Assembly (NCBI GenBank): GCA_002786025.1
Contig: NHNW01000018.1
Coordinates: 310,001-374,000, forward strand
Direction of reading: 5' to 3'
Length of the DNA: 64,000 nucleotides
Origin: Zasmidium citrigriseum
Taxonomy: Eukaryota > Ascomycota > Dothideomycetes > Mycosphaerellales > Mycosphaerellaceae
The translations under genes were made by a program, and so were the position numbers. Each line of letters starts with the position of its first letter. The stretch's first letter is position 1. Below, one piece after another: positions 49,826 to 61,633 of this stretch. The notes under the pieces were generated by a model. That model was not told the DNA's origin. It ran no database searches and saw only the letters and a list, made by a program, of their open reading frames with translations.

Positions 49826-51674
49826 ATGGAGACCTCTAACATCGACAAACAGCGCCAACCCGAAGAACCCCGCTACCTCAACTTCAAACACTCCCAACCC
49901 GGCTCCGGCCTAAACAAATACTCCTCAACCCTCACCCGCGAACATGACTTCCCAGCCGCCCAAGCCATGCTCTACGCCGCCGGAGTCCCAAACGAACACG
50001 TCCTAAAAACATACCCGCAAGTCGGCATCGCGAGCGTGTGGTGGGAAGGCAACCCTTGCAACATGCACTTGCTGGATATTGGCAAAGAGACGAAGAGGTG
50101 TATTGAGAAGCAGGAGATGTTGGGGTGGCAGTATAATACTGTTGGCGTTAGCGATGGGATTGCTATGGGGAGCGAGGGCATGAGGTTTAGCTTGCAGACC
50201 AGGGAGATTATTGCGGATAGTGTGGAGACTGTTACTTGTGCGCAGCATCATGATGCTTGTGTTGCTATACCGGGGTGTGACAAAAATATGCCAGGGGTAA
50301 TTATTAGGAGCCTGTTGGCCTGGAGAGGTTGCTAATGTGTTGTTGTAGGTGGTCATGGGCTTTGCGAGACACAATCGGCCGAGTCTGATGATTTATGGAG
50401 GATCGATCAATCCAGGCTACTCGGAACTCCTCCAGAAACCGATCAACATTGCGAGCGTTTACGAGGCACATGGTGGCTACCTCTATGACTCTCTCAAGAA
50501 CCCCAACGATCCCAGCCAAACTAAAGAAGACATACTACGAGACATCGAAAAGCACGCTTGCCCCACCCAAGGAGCTTGTGGCGGAATGTTCACGGCCAAC
50601 ACCATGGCGACCGCGATCGAAACGATGGGCCTAACAATTCCCGGATCTTCATCTACACCCGCGAGCAGCCCGGCGAAAATGCGAGAGTGCCAGAAAGCCG
50701 CCGAGGCGATCAAGATTTGCATGGAGAGGGATATCAAGCCGCGGGATCTGATGACGAAGAAGGCGTTTGAGAATGCTCTGGTCATGATGATGGCTCTGGG
50801 CGGATCAACGAATGGAGTTCTGCATTTACTGGCCATGGCTGGGACGGCGGAGGTGGAGCTGAACTTGGCGGATTTCCAACGGATCAGTGATAAAGTCCCG
50901 TTCATTGCGGATCTGGCTCCCAGTGGGAAGTACTTGATGGTGGATCTTTTCGAGATCGGAGGTATCCCTTCGGTGCAGAAGCTTTTGATCGCAGCTGGAC
51001 TACTGGATGGAAGCACGTTGACGGTGACGGGCAAGACGTTGGCGGAGAACGTGGAGAGTTGGCCGAGTCTCAAGCAAGGACAGGAAATGATCAAGAGTCT
51101 GGACAAGCCGATCAAACCTAGTGGACATATTGAGATTCTTTATGGGAATCTGGCGCCTAATGGTGCGGTGGCGAAGATCACGGGCAAAGAGGGGATGGTG
51201 TTCAAGGGGAAGGCGAAGGTCTTCAACAAAGAGCACGAACTGGACGATGCCCTGAACAGAGGCGAGATCCCACGAACGGAGAACTTGGTTCTCGTGGTCA
51301 GATACGAAGGACCAAAAGGAGGACCCGGCATGCCCGAGCAACTGAAAGCCAGCGCAGCGATCATGGGTGCTGGACTGAAGAACGTTTCTCTGATCACGGA
51401 TGGTCGATATTCTGGTGCTTCACATGGTTTCATCGTGGGACATATCTCTCCTGAGGCGGCGGTTGGTGGGCCTATTGGTTTGGTCAAGGATGGGGATACG
51501 ATCACGATCGATGCGGATAATAACCGGATCGATATGGATGTGAGCGAGGAGGAGTTGGCAAGGAGGTTGAAGGAGTGGAAGCCGCCGAGGACGCCTGTGA
51601 CGAGAGGTGTTTTGGCTAAGTATGCCAGGCTCGTGGGTGATGCGAGTACCGGGGCGATGACGGACTTGTTCTAG
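49826..51674 (+). CDS. Dihydroxy-acid dehydratase (IlvD/Edd family)
   Basis: Two exons (49826-50296, 50349-51674) around a 52-nt intron; 598 residues. Fe-S ligands are present: C78 (EGNPCNMH), C151 (PGCDKNMPG) and C234 (TQGACGGMFTANTM). LTIPGSSSTP, NGVLHLLAMA, LYGNLAPNGAVAKITGKEG and the catalytic-Ser region DGRYSGASHGFIVGHISPEA follow. The enzyme dehydrates dihydroxy acids to 2-keto acids in valine/isoleucine synthesis, or sugar acids in related enzymes. The N-terminus (METSNIDKQRQPEEPRYLNF) has several acidic residues and no mitochondrial presequence, unlike canonical Ilv3. It is more likely a cytosolic paralogue than the housekeeping enzyme. Confidence 0.92.
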
Positions 51675-52049
51675 ATGGAAGCAAAACTGACATGAAATCT
51701 TCAGCCTTCTGTGTTGTTCACTTGTTCATTCCGTGGTGAAGTCAATTACCACCTGCTGGCCTTGCATGACAGGCTTGCTCACCGCAAAGGTATGGCACCT
51801 TCTGCCTTGGCTTTTGCTTCCGTCCCTTTGGGCTGGATCTGCTCCTGCGTGGAATCGATGGGTGGAGGAGCCGGCGAAGGATGGATTTGATGCGCAGAGG
51901 CGCCGGATGAGCAGGAAGAGGATTCGGCACCGTTTGCGAGAGGATTCCTCCATCGTTGAAAGTCTCGCCGTGCCTCGACTGTCTCCACTTGGCCAAGCGT
52001 ACGAGTGTCTCGTCGATGAAGCCGCAATACCACTTCGGCACCGAGATCG

Positions 52050-52330
52050 TCATTCACGCGTGTCTTGTATACCACTTGGCTTTCTCGTTGTGGTTGTGAT
52101 GCGACAATGTACGAAGATGCGTCGGTGAAGTCTATCCCACATGTTCCTGTGAAAGTCCGGTTCTCGCATCGCTGTCTTGATACGGGCCAAGAGCGAATGC
52201 GGTCTTGTCGTGTTGTGCCGTTTCAACTAGGGTCAGAACAGAAAACGACCAAGAGGCTCATCTTTACCTCATCACTCCCCACGAAGTCCCGCTCATCAAT
52301 CCATTTTCTGGAGTAGACCAGGACCCTCAT
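52050..52330 (-). CDS. Small hypothetical protein, two exons (tentative)
   Basis: ATG 52330 opens MRVLVYSRKWIDERDFVGSD; exon 1 ends at 52268. A 41-nt intron (GTAAAG donor, TTCTGACCCTAG end) leads to exon 2, 52226-52050 (LKRHNTTRPHSLLARIKTAM, then WDRLHRRIFVHCRITTTTRK). The total is 79 residues. Both exons are in phase 0 and basic. Two other minus-strand frames overlap exon 2 and run on to about 51742, also with coding-like composition, so the true 3' structure is unresolved. No family recognised. Confidence 0.3.
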
Positions 52331-53680
52331 TCCAAATGGTCAAAGGATTCATGAAGAACTCGCTTTGGTGCCTGTTCGCGCCGTCCGTTCCAGCATCCTT
52401 GCGGGCGGGAGCCTTCGTCTAGACAGCCACAACGGCACTAATGGTGCGCATACGGGTAGGGGTTCCACTTGGTCATGCTGCCCCCACGGTCTCGGTCTCG
52501 TCAAGGAGAAGGCTGGGCCTCGCGTAGTGCTTTGTTGACCAAGAGGTTGAACGGACTACCGCATGGGGCCGGGACGAGCTGCTTCAGAGCTCTCAGGCGA
52601 ATCTTGATTGCACGACGAGAGACTTGCGAGCGAGCTGCACTTCGATCACCGAGATGTTGATCCCTCGCACACGATCCTCGCCTTTCACGTGGTGGGCATG
52701 CGGCCGTCGATCACGGAGATGTGCAGTCGGGCGATCCTTCGCAACGTGGTCAGAGCCAGCTGAGAGACGGCGGAGTGGAGTGGCCCATCGCGATGAGGAG
52801 TCGGTCCATATGAGCTTCAGCGAGTGAAAGGACTCGGGGAGGATGTCGATCGGAGTGCGCAATATATGCATTTGGGGGCGAGTGTACGTCAAGCCACTCA
52901 CAACCTGCAGACGAGCAGTCAGCCGGAGCGACGTCCAGCCGCCACGCTCGATGACATGACGGCCATGCAGCTCCAACGTGCCCGCCGCGTGCCTTGGGTG
53001 CTTACTCACGCGATAGAGTTCGGCACGGCGCCTCTACCGTTGCGCATCCTTCCCGCGGCGGGCGTGGCTTGCATCCTTCGAGCCTGCAGCGGGAGGCGTG
53101 GTGGGCTCAGGTGGAGGGCGCTGCGAGCGTGCCCTCAACTCTTCGGGCAAGTTTGTGAGTTTCCCACCACGCACACCGACTGCCCTCCCCAAAGTCTGCC
53201 CTGACGCGAGGGAGTTTCGATCCTTCGAGCTGGGTCAACTCGCCTATGTGGCTGCACCTCCTGCGAACGCCGAACTGCGTTAGGGCGAGTATATTCGCCG
53301 CTAAAAGGACCGATTTAATGCTATTAAGATTGAGCAGGAAAAGAGGGCTAATTTGGGTGCTTTGCGATTGTTCGCAGATCTAGATTGGGGCGCCAGGCTT
53401 CATCCCTCTTCACCTTCCCCCTGCCCATCCACTCCAGCCCAGGTAACACAGCACTGGTCACATAACACACAACACGCAACAGATCTTGGATCACACGTCC
53501 CGCAGCATCTTCCGCAACAGGGCTTCCAGGGACTCTGCGGCACCACCGGTCGGGATCGACTGATCGACTTGCGTAATCGTACCGTACGGGAACGAACGAG
53601 CCTCACGCAGACAGTGTCGGAGGTAGCCAGACACCGATCGCTGCTCATCTGACTTACCGTACGAGTGCGAGGGACCGAGA
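52331..53680. other. Intergenic, about 1.35 kb, GC-rich
   Basis: A minus-strand frame from ATG 52871 to 52593 (92 codons, MHILRTPIDILPESF...) is open but Arg/His-rich and without family signal. Other registers are equally open because the DNA is GC-rich. The right part is the promoter of the F-box gene. Not called. Confidence 0.3.
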
Positions 53681-55069
53681 ATGTCGCACGTATCGGATCT
53701 GCCGGAGGAACTCCTCACACACATCTTTGCCAACTTGCAAGTGGGCGGACCGGTCGAGGATCCTGTTGAAGACCGGCTGCGGAGGAAGACTCTGGCAGCG
53801 GTATGCCGTGCCAACAAGCAATGCTGCAGGCTGGCTCAGCCGATCTTGTACCACTCCGTCCGCCTGTGTGGCCACGATGGCACGATTCGGCACCTTTGGG
53901 AGTCTGTTGTGAAACGACCCAAACTGGCAAGCTTTGTGCAGGCAATGTACATTGATGATTGGGAGTTTCCCAAAATACAGCCCGGCTTCAGCGATGAAGA
54001 ATTCGAGTCAGAAGCTGGCCGAATCAGTACCAAAGTGAGCGAGGAGCTCAAAGAATCGACCCTGGAAGCCATGAAACCTCTCCGCACAAGTTTAGGGAGT
54101 TTTCACCAGTCACTAGAACAATCCCTGGTGGCAGGACTGGACGACGGCATGCTTGCGCTCTTGATTGTGATGTGCCAAAACATACGATACCTGGAGCTTG
54201 TGGTACCCTTCGAATTCGAGGACTATAGCATCGTCAGTTTGCTGCTCAATCTCCTGTCGCAGATGCAAAGACGAAATACTAAGCATCTCCCCCGGCTTGA
54301 GGAGATGCACTTACAGCACTGGGATACAGAAGGGGCTTTCAATGCTCAGGTTGCAACAGATCTGTGGGGCTTTCCATCTCTCAAGATCTTTAGGGGCCAC
54401 ATGATGGAGTGGACAGAAGAACCCCCATTTCTGGCCGAGGTGGCCGGGAACAATCTTCGAGAGGTATATCTGACATATTCGCTCATTGAAGCGGATGGAT
54501 TCCGTGCTCTTCTGAAGAACTGCAGCAAACTCGAGGTCCTCTCCATCGAATGGGGTTCCGCTGTGGTTGGAGACTGCGAGATTCACTACCAGGAATTTGG
54601 TCAAGCCTTGCGCGATCTACCACACGTCTCAAAGAATCTGAAGAAACTTGTCCTGGACCATGGCGATGCATTCTACGTTGAGTACTCCGATTGGGACTTC
54701 TTCGCGCCTTTGGGCAGTCTGAAGGTTCTCGAGTCGCTGGAATATCTCGCTGTGACTTCCATTGCTCTGATCGGCGAGGACGACGAAGATGAAAATGTTC
54801 CTCCCAACTTCGAGCAACTACCCTTGGCGGATGTGCTTCCTGACAACCTCCGCAGACTGGACATCCGTAACGGTCGAGAAACTATGCACGAGGCCGACAA
54901 GACGCTGTACGAGCTGATGAGCGCTCCCGGACACAGCAAACTTAACACGATTGGCATGTTCCGCAAGATCACTCAACGCGAAAGACTGCCGGACGTCGGG
55001 TGGACGATGACCGAGTTCAGCAAGCATGACGTCGTACTGGAGCGAGACATTCAGGATCCTGCATGCTGA
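53681..55069 (+). CDS. F-box protein with LRR-like C-terminus
   Basis: Single exon, 462 residues from ATG 53681. Residues 6-20 (DLPEELLTHIFANLQ) start an F-box, continued by LAAVCRANKQCCRLAQPILYH, which binds Skp1 in SCF ubiquitin ligases. The remainder has Leu-rich segments spaced about 25-50 residues (LRYLELVVPF-like, LPRLEEMHLQHW, LREVYLTYSLIEADGFRALL, LKKLVLDHGD, LRRLDIRNGRE), as in fungal LRR-type F-box proteins that recruit substrates. No orthologue recognised. Confidence 0.83.
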   Translation: MSHVSDLPEELLTHIFANLQVGGPVEDPVEDRLRRKTLAAVCRANKQCCRLAQPILYHSVRLCGHDGTIRHLWESVVKRPKLASFVQAMYIDDWEFPKIQPGFSDEEFESEAGRISTKVSEELKESTLEAMKPLRTSLGSFHQSLEQSLVAGLDDGMLALLIVMCQNIRYLELVVPFEFEDYSIVSLLLNLLSQMQRRNTKHLPRLEEMHLQHWDTEGAFNAQVATDLWGFPSLKIFRGHMMEWTEEPPFLAEVAGNNLREVYLTYSLIEADGFRALLKNCSKLEVLSIEWGSAVVGDCEIHYQEFGQALRDLPHVSKNLKKLVLDHGDAFYVEYSDWDFFAPLGSLKVLESLEYLAVTSIALIGEDDEDENVPPNFEQLPLADVLPDNLRRLDIRNGRETMHEADKTLYELMSAPGHSKLNTIGMFRKITQRERLPDVGWTMTEFSKHDVVLERDIQDPAC

Positions 55070-55685
55070 TGTTTGACGGGCTGTACGACGCAGACATTTT
55101 TCCCTTTTCGACTTCGTTCTTACCCGCGGACGCTAGAACACAAGCCCTTTCCAGCATACGATGGAGAGGGATTTGGCGAAGATGTTGATCACCAATCGCT
55201 GCAGCATTTCCGTGCCCTAGATGTTCCGGTCAAAGTGGAAGATGTGTTAACAATCCCCAACTTTGTCGTTCAGGACTGAGGGCGGAACAAGTTCTTCAAG
55301 AGCTTGTAAGTATACACTTTTGCGGAGATGCGATCTTCCACTTTGAGCGGAAGAATCAGGGTAAGCCCTAGCTGGTGGCATCCTTCGTCGGCTGCCCTCA
55401 ACTTCAGATCTTTGGTCATTCCGCAAAGCAAGACAAACGAAGATTAGCGGCCTCGCAAAAGTCATCCTCACACCGAATTCAGTACTTGAGATAATTACTT
55501 ATCTTATACGCGGGGCAAGCCGTGGCGTATCGCGCCCTATTCGCCGTCGCCGAATGAGCCCCACAGAGGCAGCAATAAAGCCCTCTGCAAGTCATACCTA
55601 CTTCCAAATCCGCTATCCATCATTGTCATCAACGCACAGCCTCTTGCGACTCGCATACACCCGACGCGTGGCGGTGCCAAGCAGC
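55070..55685. other. Intergenic, about 615 bases
   Basis: 3' region of the F-box gene and promoter of the GFA gene. The frame upstream of the GFA ATG is open but shows no homology-like character. No gene supported. Confidence 0.4.
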
Positions 55686-56565
55686 ATGTCGCATCATCCA
55701 GGCCTTCCCAAGACTCCATTTGCGATCCACGGAGGATGCAATTGCAAGGCGGTCCGATACCAAGTCTCCGTTCCCGACTTTCGCGAGCGGCCGGCCGCAC
55801 CATACCGGACTCCAGGCGGTGCGTATGCGTAATCATCATCAGGCTGTACGCACGATCATGTGGAATACACACTGACGCTGCCTCGTTCACAGCCGACGTT
55901 GGGGATGTGAGGATTCCTATGTCGGTCATTTGTCACTGCAACAATTGTCGTTCCGCTACGGGTCAGATTCCATCTATCGGGCTGATCACTGAGATCAAGA
56001 CTGTTGGAGTATCACTTGCTACCAGAGACGAAGGAGCGCCGATGGAAGGCCCACTTTCTGTGGAGAATCGAGACTACACTCCTGCAGGACAAGTTTTCGA
56101 CTCCGAAAATCTCAGCGCGTTGACGAGCACCTACTTGGCGCATTACAAGTCCTCGCCAGCTCGCAACCGCTGGTTCTGCGGGCGGTGTGGAACTCCTATT
56201 GGATACTCAATTGATAACGGCGCAATCCCAGCGGATTGGGGCTGGCCAAAGATGCTCGACATCTGGCTCGGCACCGTGGACAGGTACGTTGCGCGGTGGG
56301 ATCGGATCCCGGCGGGAAAGGAATGGGAGAGGCTGACACTCCACGGGGATCCAGATCTGATCTGGAGCAGGACTTCATGAGGCCCGAGAGGGCGCTGTGG
56401 TGCGCAAAGGCGGTGCCTTGGGTCGCTGAAATGGCCAGAAGCGGGAACGGTGGTATCCCCGAGCATCCTCTGACCAAGATCGACCGGCTGATGAGCGATG
56501 ATATTACGGCCGACTTGGCGGAACTGAACGCAATCAAGAGCAAAGTCGGAGGTGAGGAGGTCTGA
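55686..56565 (+). CDS. GFA-domain (Mss4-like fold) protein
   Basis: Three exons (55686-55818, 55893-56283, 56355-56565), 244 residues. Intron 1 uses GTGCGT/TTCACAG and intron 2 GTACGT/ATCCAG; both keep phase. Zinc ligands are CNC (C18, C20, in GGCNCKAVRY), CHCNNCRSATG, and CGRCGTPIGY. The C-terminus has the fungal-type LGTVDRSDLEQDFMRPERAL and IPEHPLTKID segments, which become continuous only after intron 2 is removed and so confirm the model. The domain was named for glutathione-dependent formaldehyde activation. Most fungal members are zinc-binding proteins of unknown reaction, possibly glutathione-linked. Confidence 0.85.
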
Positions 56566-58096
56566 TGGGAAATGATGGGCACGGCGCCGATATCTGCGGT
56601 CTGCCCGTCAGGACGACGACGACCACTCAAGCCGGTCTCGCCGTCGCCGTGCAGGACGCTTCTGTCGGCCGTGAGAGTCAGTCGCAAGCCGTCACTCGTC
56701 GAGGAGAGATATGCCCATATTTCAGTTGCGGCCAGGACCCGTCTCACTCTTAGTCAGGTGTTGCGCTCATCATCTCATGTCGCTCGCGTGTCCTGACATG
56801 TGTCGTTCCTCGTGGGAGCAAGGTTGATGCATGCAGCATGATCGACCAGCCAAACGACTGCCAGGATCAAAATTAGCAGCCATTTCCTGGCCGTCGAGCT
56901 AGCTCGACTGGGGATATTTATGGCATATCTGGTGTGCCTGCTGGGGTCCGCTTCCTTCGGCTCCCAGAATAGCAACACCACGCCTCCCGCAGCCTGGCTT
57001 GCTTGCCGCATCCTTCCACACTATGCTTCATCGTCCACCACTCGATCCTGCGGTTTCACCATGGCACTTCTGGCAAAGCCGCAGACGGGCGCGCAGAGCG
57101 TCAGTGCGGGATGAACTGACCGATGTCTGAACTCCACTCGCCATTTCTCTCATGGCAGTGCTGGTCCATATACCCACCCAGCGCCGCCGGGAATAGGACA
57201 TTGCTCGCTCGCATGGCCAGGCAGAGCATCCGTCGCGCGCTCTTGTGCCTCCACACGCTGCTCCGCCCAAGTCGCACGCCGCCAGCAGAGCCTCAATCCT
57301 GAACGAAATGGTGCTTGCTGGTCAGCCGGGGGTCAGACAGCGAGCGAGCGAGCGAGGAGCAGGGCGTCAGCGTCGCCGTCGTTCACCCAAGTCGCCATAG
57401 TGCCTGCTGTTCTCGAAGGGAAGATGGGATGCTAGCGGCGGCATCCTGCTGCCCCATCTCACGCGCAGACGATGCCCGTAGCAGAGTTCGCGCTCGAGCA
57501 GCAAAGCCAAGTAAATGCAGGCCAAAAATGACAGCTAATTTCAGAGCTGATCATGGGCTAAATGCCCTCATCAGGACAGCAGGCGGCTAGGCGCCGGGGG
57601 ACCCTGTGTTGGCCACGCTGGCCGGCCAATCCGCCAGGCTGTTGCGGGAGCGCGCACAGAGCAGCAGCTTATTCTTCCATGCGGCGCGCGCCCAGAGGCC
57701 CAGCGGCGTGCAGTGTCGCGAGATGCGGCTCCTGCTGCTCCTGCTGCTCCTGGGGGCCCGCCCGCCCGTCTCAAAATAAGCCTGCGCTCTGTACCTAAGC
57801 CCTGGCGTCCGTGCGGGCCTCTGTGCCTACCGTCCATCGCCCCAAGCCTGAGCCAGGCGAATCTGCGCATCCTACTTATCCAGCCAACATGTCCGTCTCA
57901 CCCAGCCATAGTGCTGGTGCTGGTCCTCCACCTGCTGCTAGGCTTCCCGCGAGCCGTCTATCTGCGCCCAACTGCAACTCCTCGATCGTCGAGCAACAAC
58001 AACAACAGCTCCCAAATCCCAATCCGATCCTCATCCTGCTCGGCTCTCCCGTTCCATGTCTCATTGCCACCAACATCAACGCCTTTGCTATCCATC
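56566..58096. other. Intergenic, about 1.5 kb, GC-rich upstream region
   Basis: Upstream of the Myb-like gene. Holds short repeats such as AGCGAGCGAGCG near 57340, a CTGCTGCTC/CTGCTCCTG run near 57728, and CAACAACAACAACAGC near 57996 in the probable leader. Open frames arise from GC bias and do not persist across registers. A long regulated 5' region is plausible for a transcription factor. No gene supported. Confidence 0.4.
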
Positions 58097-59382
58097 ATGA
58101 GCTCCAGTCAGGTCTTCCCCTCGCTGCCGGGCACTATCGATCCAGAGCACATGGGAACCGACGCCACAGCCGGTATCGTTGGTAGCGAGTGGTACACGCC
58201 CGGCCAGGTCAGTCTTCAACCAAAACACCTTCAACGTCGACGACGATACAACTATCGATCGATCATGTCGTCGAAGAATGAACCCCCACGTTTCATCAAA
58301 GAACAAATCCACTAACGCACTCACAGTACGCCTTCCACGACCCCTACATCACCCCCTACCCGTCCTCCACGGTCGAGAGCCAGCCTTGGACCCAATACGC
58401 TCGGGCATCAGTTCCCGACATCCATCTCGGCCACGGCTATGTACCTCAACAACACCCACCCCCTCAACAATCTCCTCCATCCCAACCTCCCTTCAAGGAC
58501 CCAGGACGGCCTCGTAGCAGCCCAAGCACCTTTGGCCCTTCAGACATGCCTTGGACGACGACCGGTCTCGGGATCGCATATACCATGTCGACAGCTGGCC
58601 AACCCACCCCAGTGACTTCGACCTTCCCACCCAACGTCTTCCAAACATACCCTCCCGACGACCACTACAGCACCTCACCCCCAGAGATCCGCCAACCTCA
58701 ACCCCGCCGGCCATACGCCAGCATCGCGCCCAACCCCTCAGGTGTAGGAACCAAACGCCCCCGCCGCGACGACGACGAAGGCCTCCAACAACAACAACCC
58801 TCAGACCTCTCCCTCGGACCCCCATCCACAGGCCCAGGCTCTTCCAAGCGACGCAAGCGCACAGCCTCCGTGGCCTCAGCCGAACTCACCGAAGACGACC
58901 GCTTCCTAGTCCAACTCAAAGAAGACGAAAACCTCCCCTGGAAAGACATCGCGAACCGGTTCCAAAGCGACAAAGGCAAGCAATTCCAAGTCGCCGCCCT
59001 GCAAATGCGCTACAAGCGTCTGCGTGAGAAGTTTCGGGTGTGGGAGGATGCGGATTTGCAGGCGCTGCGGTTGGCGCATGAGTATTGGGATAAGTATAAA
59101 TGGGAAATCATCTCTGCTAAGGCATGTCCCTCGCCCCAATTCTGACCCACACCCCTACTAACAATTCATGTTTAGATGATGGACTACAACATCCCCGAAC
59201 GCTGGCCCGCGCGCCACTGCTCGCGCAAATGGCAAGAACTCGAATCCGCCAACGCCACCGGCATCGTCGTCACCACGGGCGTCGGCCAAATGAGCACGCC
59301 GGCTTCCATCTCCCAGTTCTCGAGTCCTGTTGAGGGTCCTGTACATTTCTCTTTTATGCCGCCTGGGGGCCCGCACGCATGA
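58097..59382 (+). CDS. Myb/SANT-like DNA-binding protein
   Basis: Three exons (58097-58207, 58327-59121, 59176-59382), 370 residues. The N-terminal two thirds is Pro/Ser/Gln/Tyr-rich and disordered, with a basic GTKRPRRDDDEG and SSKRRKRT that could act as nuclear signals. Residues about 226-325 carry Myb/SANT-like helices: AELTEDDRFLVQLKEDENLP, WKDIANRFQSDKGKQF, LQMRYKRLREKFRVWEDADL, HEYWDKYKWEIISAK, then MDYNIPERWPARHCSRKWQE across the second splice. The second intron (59122-59175) begins GCATGT rather than GT, with a CTAAC branch and TTTAG end. Without removing it the conserved helix is cut and the frame stops. Expected nuclear. Targets unknown. Confidence 0.85.
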
Positions 59383-60072
59383 CTATATGGCAGTAGTATT
59401 AGTCCTGAGCAGGGACATACTTTGCTCGCTAGATGATCTCGACTACGTTTATACCTGGAGTTTGGGATCTGGTTTCGACGTGGAGCATACTGGCGTTTTA
59501 CTGGACTGGACGGTAAAAGGTGCATCAAACCGGCGACGGCGTTACTTCATTCATCTACTAGACGGGGTTTTGCTTTTCTGGATACCCAATTTTTCCGCTC
59601 GCTTCGATACATCTGCATTTACAACAATTGGGGATTTTGCATTCTGGATTCTGGATGATACCCAATACACCATTCGCTTTGCTACATACAATTCAAAAAG
59701 GAGAGAGGGGAACAACGGTGCATCTTCGACCTCTGTACCATCACGACAGGTCTGGTCTTGAACACGGCGTTATTTGATGTGGTTGGGGATTTTGATTGGC
59801 GCAATCGCATTTTCCAAGGCGACATTCTTCTCTGAGCGGGGGCGTTTCTGGCTTGGTTGGGTTTGGGACGGATGGGAAGTTTGATTGATTGCTTGCATGA
59901 CGTTCTGCATTTCTTCTTGTACATACACTAGAGCGCCCTGCTTTCTGCTGGGTCGCTTGACGTGCTTTCTTGTTGATCATGCTTTTGATTGTGGATTGCG
60001 ACACATTGTACAAAACTCAGCTTTGCATATTGTCTGTACTGTATAGCAAACAATCGCATTTGATCTGACCAA
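59383..60072. other. Convergent 3' intergenic region, about 690 bases
   Basis: 3' UTRs of the Myb-like gene (+) and RidA gene (-). AT-richer than neighbouring DNA. No gene seen. Confidence 0.4.
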
Positions 60073-61320
60073 TCAACCAGTCTTGCTGAGGGCGATGCAC
60101 TCGAGCTCCACCGGAACACCCTTGGGCAGCTCCTTGACGGCGACGCAGGAGCGGGAAGGCTTGTGCTCGCCAAAGTACTTCTCGTACACGCCGTTCCTGT
60201 TCGGCCAGCGTCAATTTCTCCTTCGCAGTGCGAGAGACCAAGGGTCTGGAGCGGGCAACAAGCGACTTACATTTCCGCAAAGTACTCCATCGAGGTGAGG
60301 AAGACGGTGACCTGTGATACGCACGTGGTTGGATTAGATTGCGGAGCTAGGCTTTGCGTCGGTCGGCGACGGTGGAAAGCATCCCACGTGCGAAGGAAGG
60401 GGGGAGGAGGAGTCGGAAACCGAACGATGCAAATCCATCCACAATCTCCTCCACTACCACCCTGTCCGCACGTGGGAGAGAGTGGGAGGAGTCAGGGTCG
60501 TTGAGAGGCTTGCATGCGTCTAGTCTTGTAGGGATGAGAATGCAATGCAACGTACCTTGACGACGCGGCTGATGTCGCTACCGGCAGCCTCGAGGATGTT
60601 CTTCAGACCCTCGCAGCAAGCCGTGGTCTTGTCGGCAATCGAGCCCTCGATCAATTTTCCAGACGCATCGGCGGGAATCTGGCCGCTGACGAAGATATGG
60701 GGGCCAGCTTGAACAGCCTGCGACTATATTGCGAACGACCTTTGTCAGCCGTGTACAACTCCCCTCAAAGGCCAATCGAGATGATCTGCTGTTCTCCTCG
60801 GAATCGCGGCACGCGGAGGCCATGCGAGCGGCAATGATTGCATGTGGCCAGCATGTGTTATACGGGACCGAACAACGTGGCAGAGAGATGATCTTCATCG
60901 AGACGAGGCGCGAAGTTCTTACATAAGGAGCAACAGCTGCGAAAAGGTACCCACGCCCGTCAGTTCAGGAACAGTACCTTAGGGCAGATCTGCGGTATCT
61001 GAGATACGTACGCTGCGCGGCCTTTGGCGTACTGCTTCCTCGTTAGTCTTTGTCTCGATATGGGCGGAATCGACAGGCGGCCTGATGGTGATGGTGAAGG
61101 CTGGAGTTGCCATTCGCTGTCTCGTCGTATATGCTCTCACGCCGGCCTGTGGCTGTACGTACCTGATCTGCTTGATTCCGGTCACCATAGTGCGAGATTG
61201 CTGGATGCGAGCTGAAGAGGCGGTGGTCTGGAGGGGCAGGAATTGGGCTGAAGTGGTATTGAGTAGGACACGACTCGGGAACGGCCGGGTCGAGATTCTC
61301 GTCGCCGTTCGAAGCAGCAT
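60073..61320 (-). CDS. MMF1: Mitochondrial RidA/Mmf1 (YjgF family) enamine/imine deaminase
   Basis: Six exons on the minus strand: 61320-61163, 61031-61012, 60936-60923, 60723-60556, 60311-60271 and 60196-60073. All are GT-AG and in phase, giving 174 residues. [20 protein letters not shown] is a strong mitochondrial presequence. Spliced motifs are [36 protein letters not shown] and [20 protein letters not shown], with the substrate Arg in [20 protein letters not shown]. RidA hydrolyses reactive enamines from PLP enzymes. Yeast Mmf1 protects mitochondrial DNA and branched-chain amino-acid synthesis. Exons 2 and 3 are only 20 and 14 nt, yet the protein motif is continuous through them. Confidence 0.92.
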
Positions 61321-61633
61321 GTGTCGTGGATTTGGTGCTGGGTTGAGGGGTCCCAGAGATTTGTAGGAAGCTGGATCCAAGCTCCGGGATCGTCTCCAGG
61401 AAGTGGCGGTCGCGTGGCGGGGAAGGAACAGCCATTAATTAGCCGGCATTCAGTAGTCATTTTGGGCAATGACTTCCCGCTGGAACCCGTTGGCTGATGG
61501 AACGAAAGGATGCGGACAACACGTCTACTGTAAATTGATGCTCAAGAAGTCATGCACCTTGGCATGGATTCCATATCGATGCTGTCTAAGACTGGGTTAT
61601 CGTCACAGGCGTGGCTCATCACGTCTTGGCTCG
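61321..61633. other. Intergenic, about 310 bases
   Basis: RidA promoter and 3' end of the Dom34 gene. No gene seen. Confidence 0.4.

Noticed and set aside
56284..56380. Reading the GFA gene through to the TGA at 56378
   Set aside because: It would end in a non-conserved sequence; removing the GTACGT...ATCCAG intron restores the conserved DRSDLEQDFMRPERAL segment.
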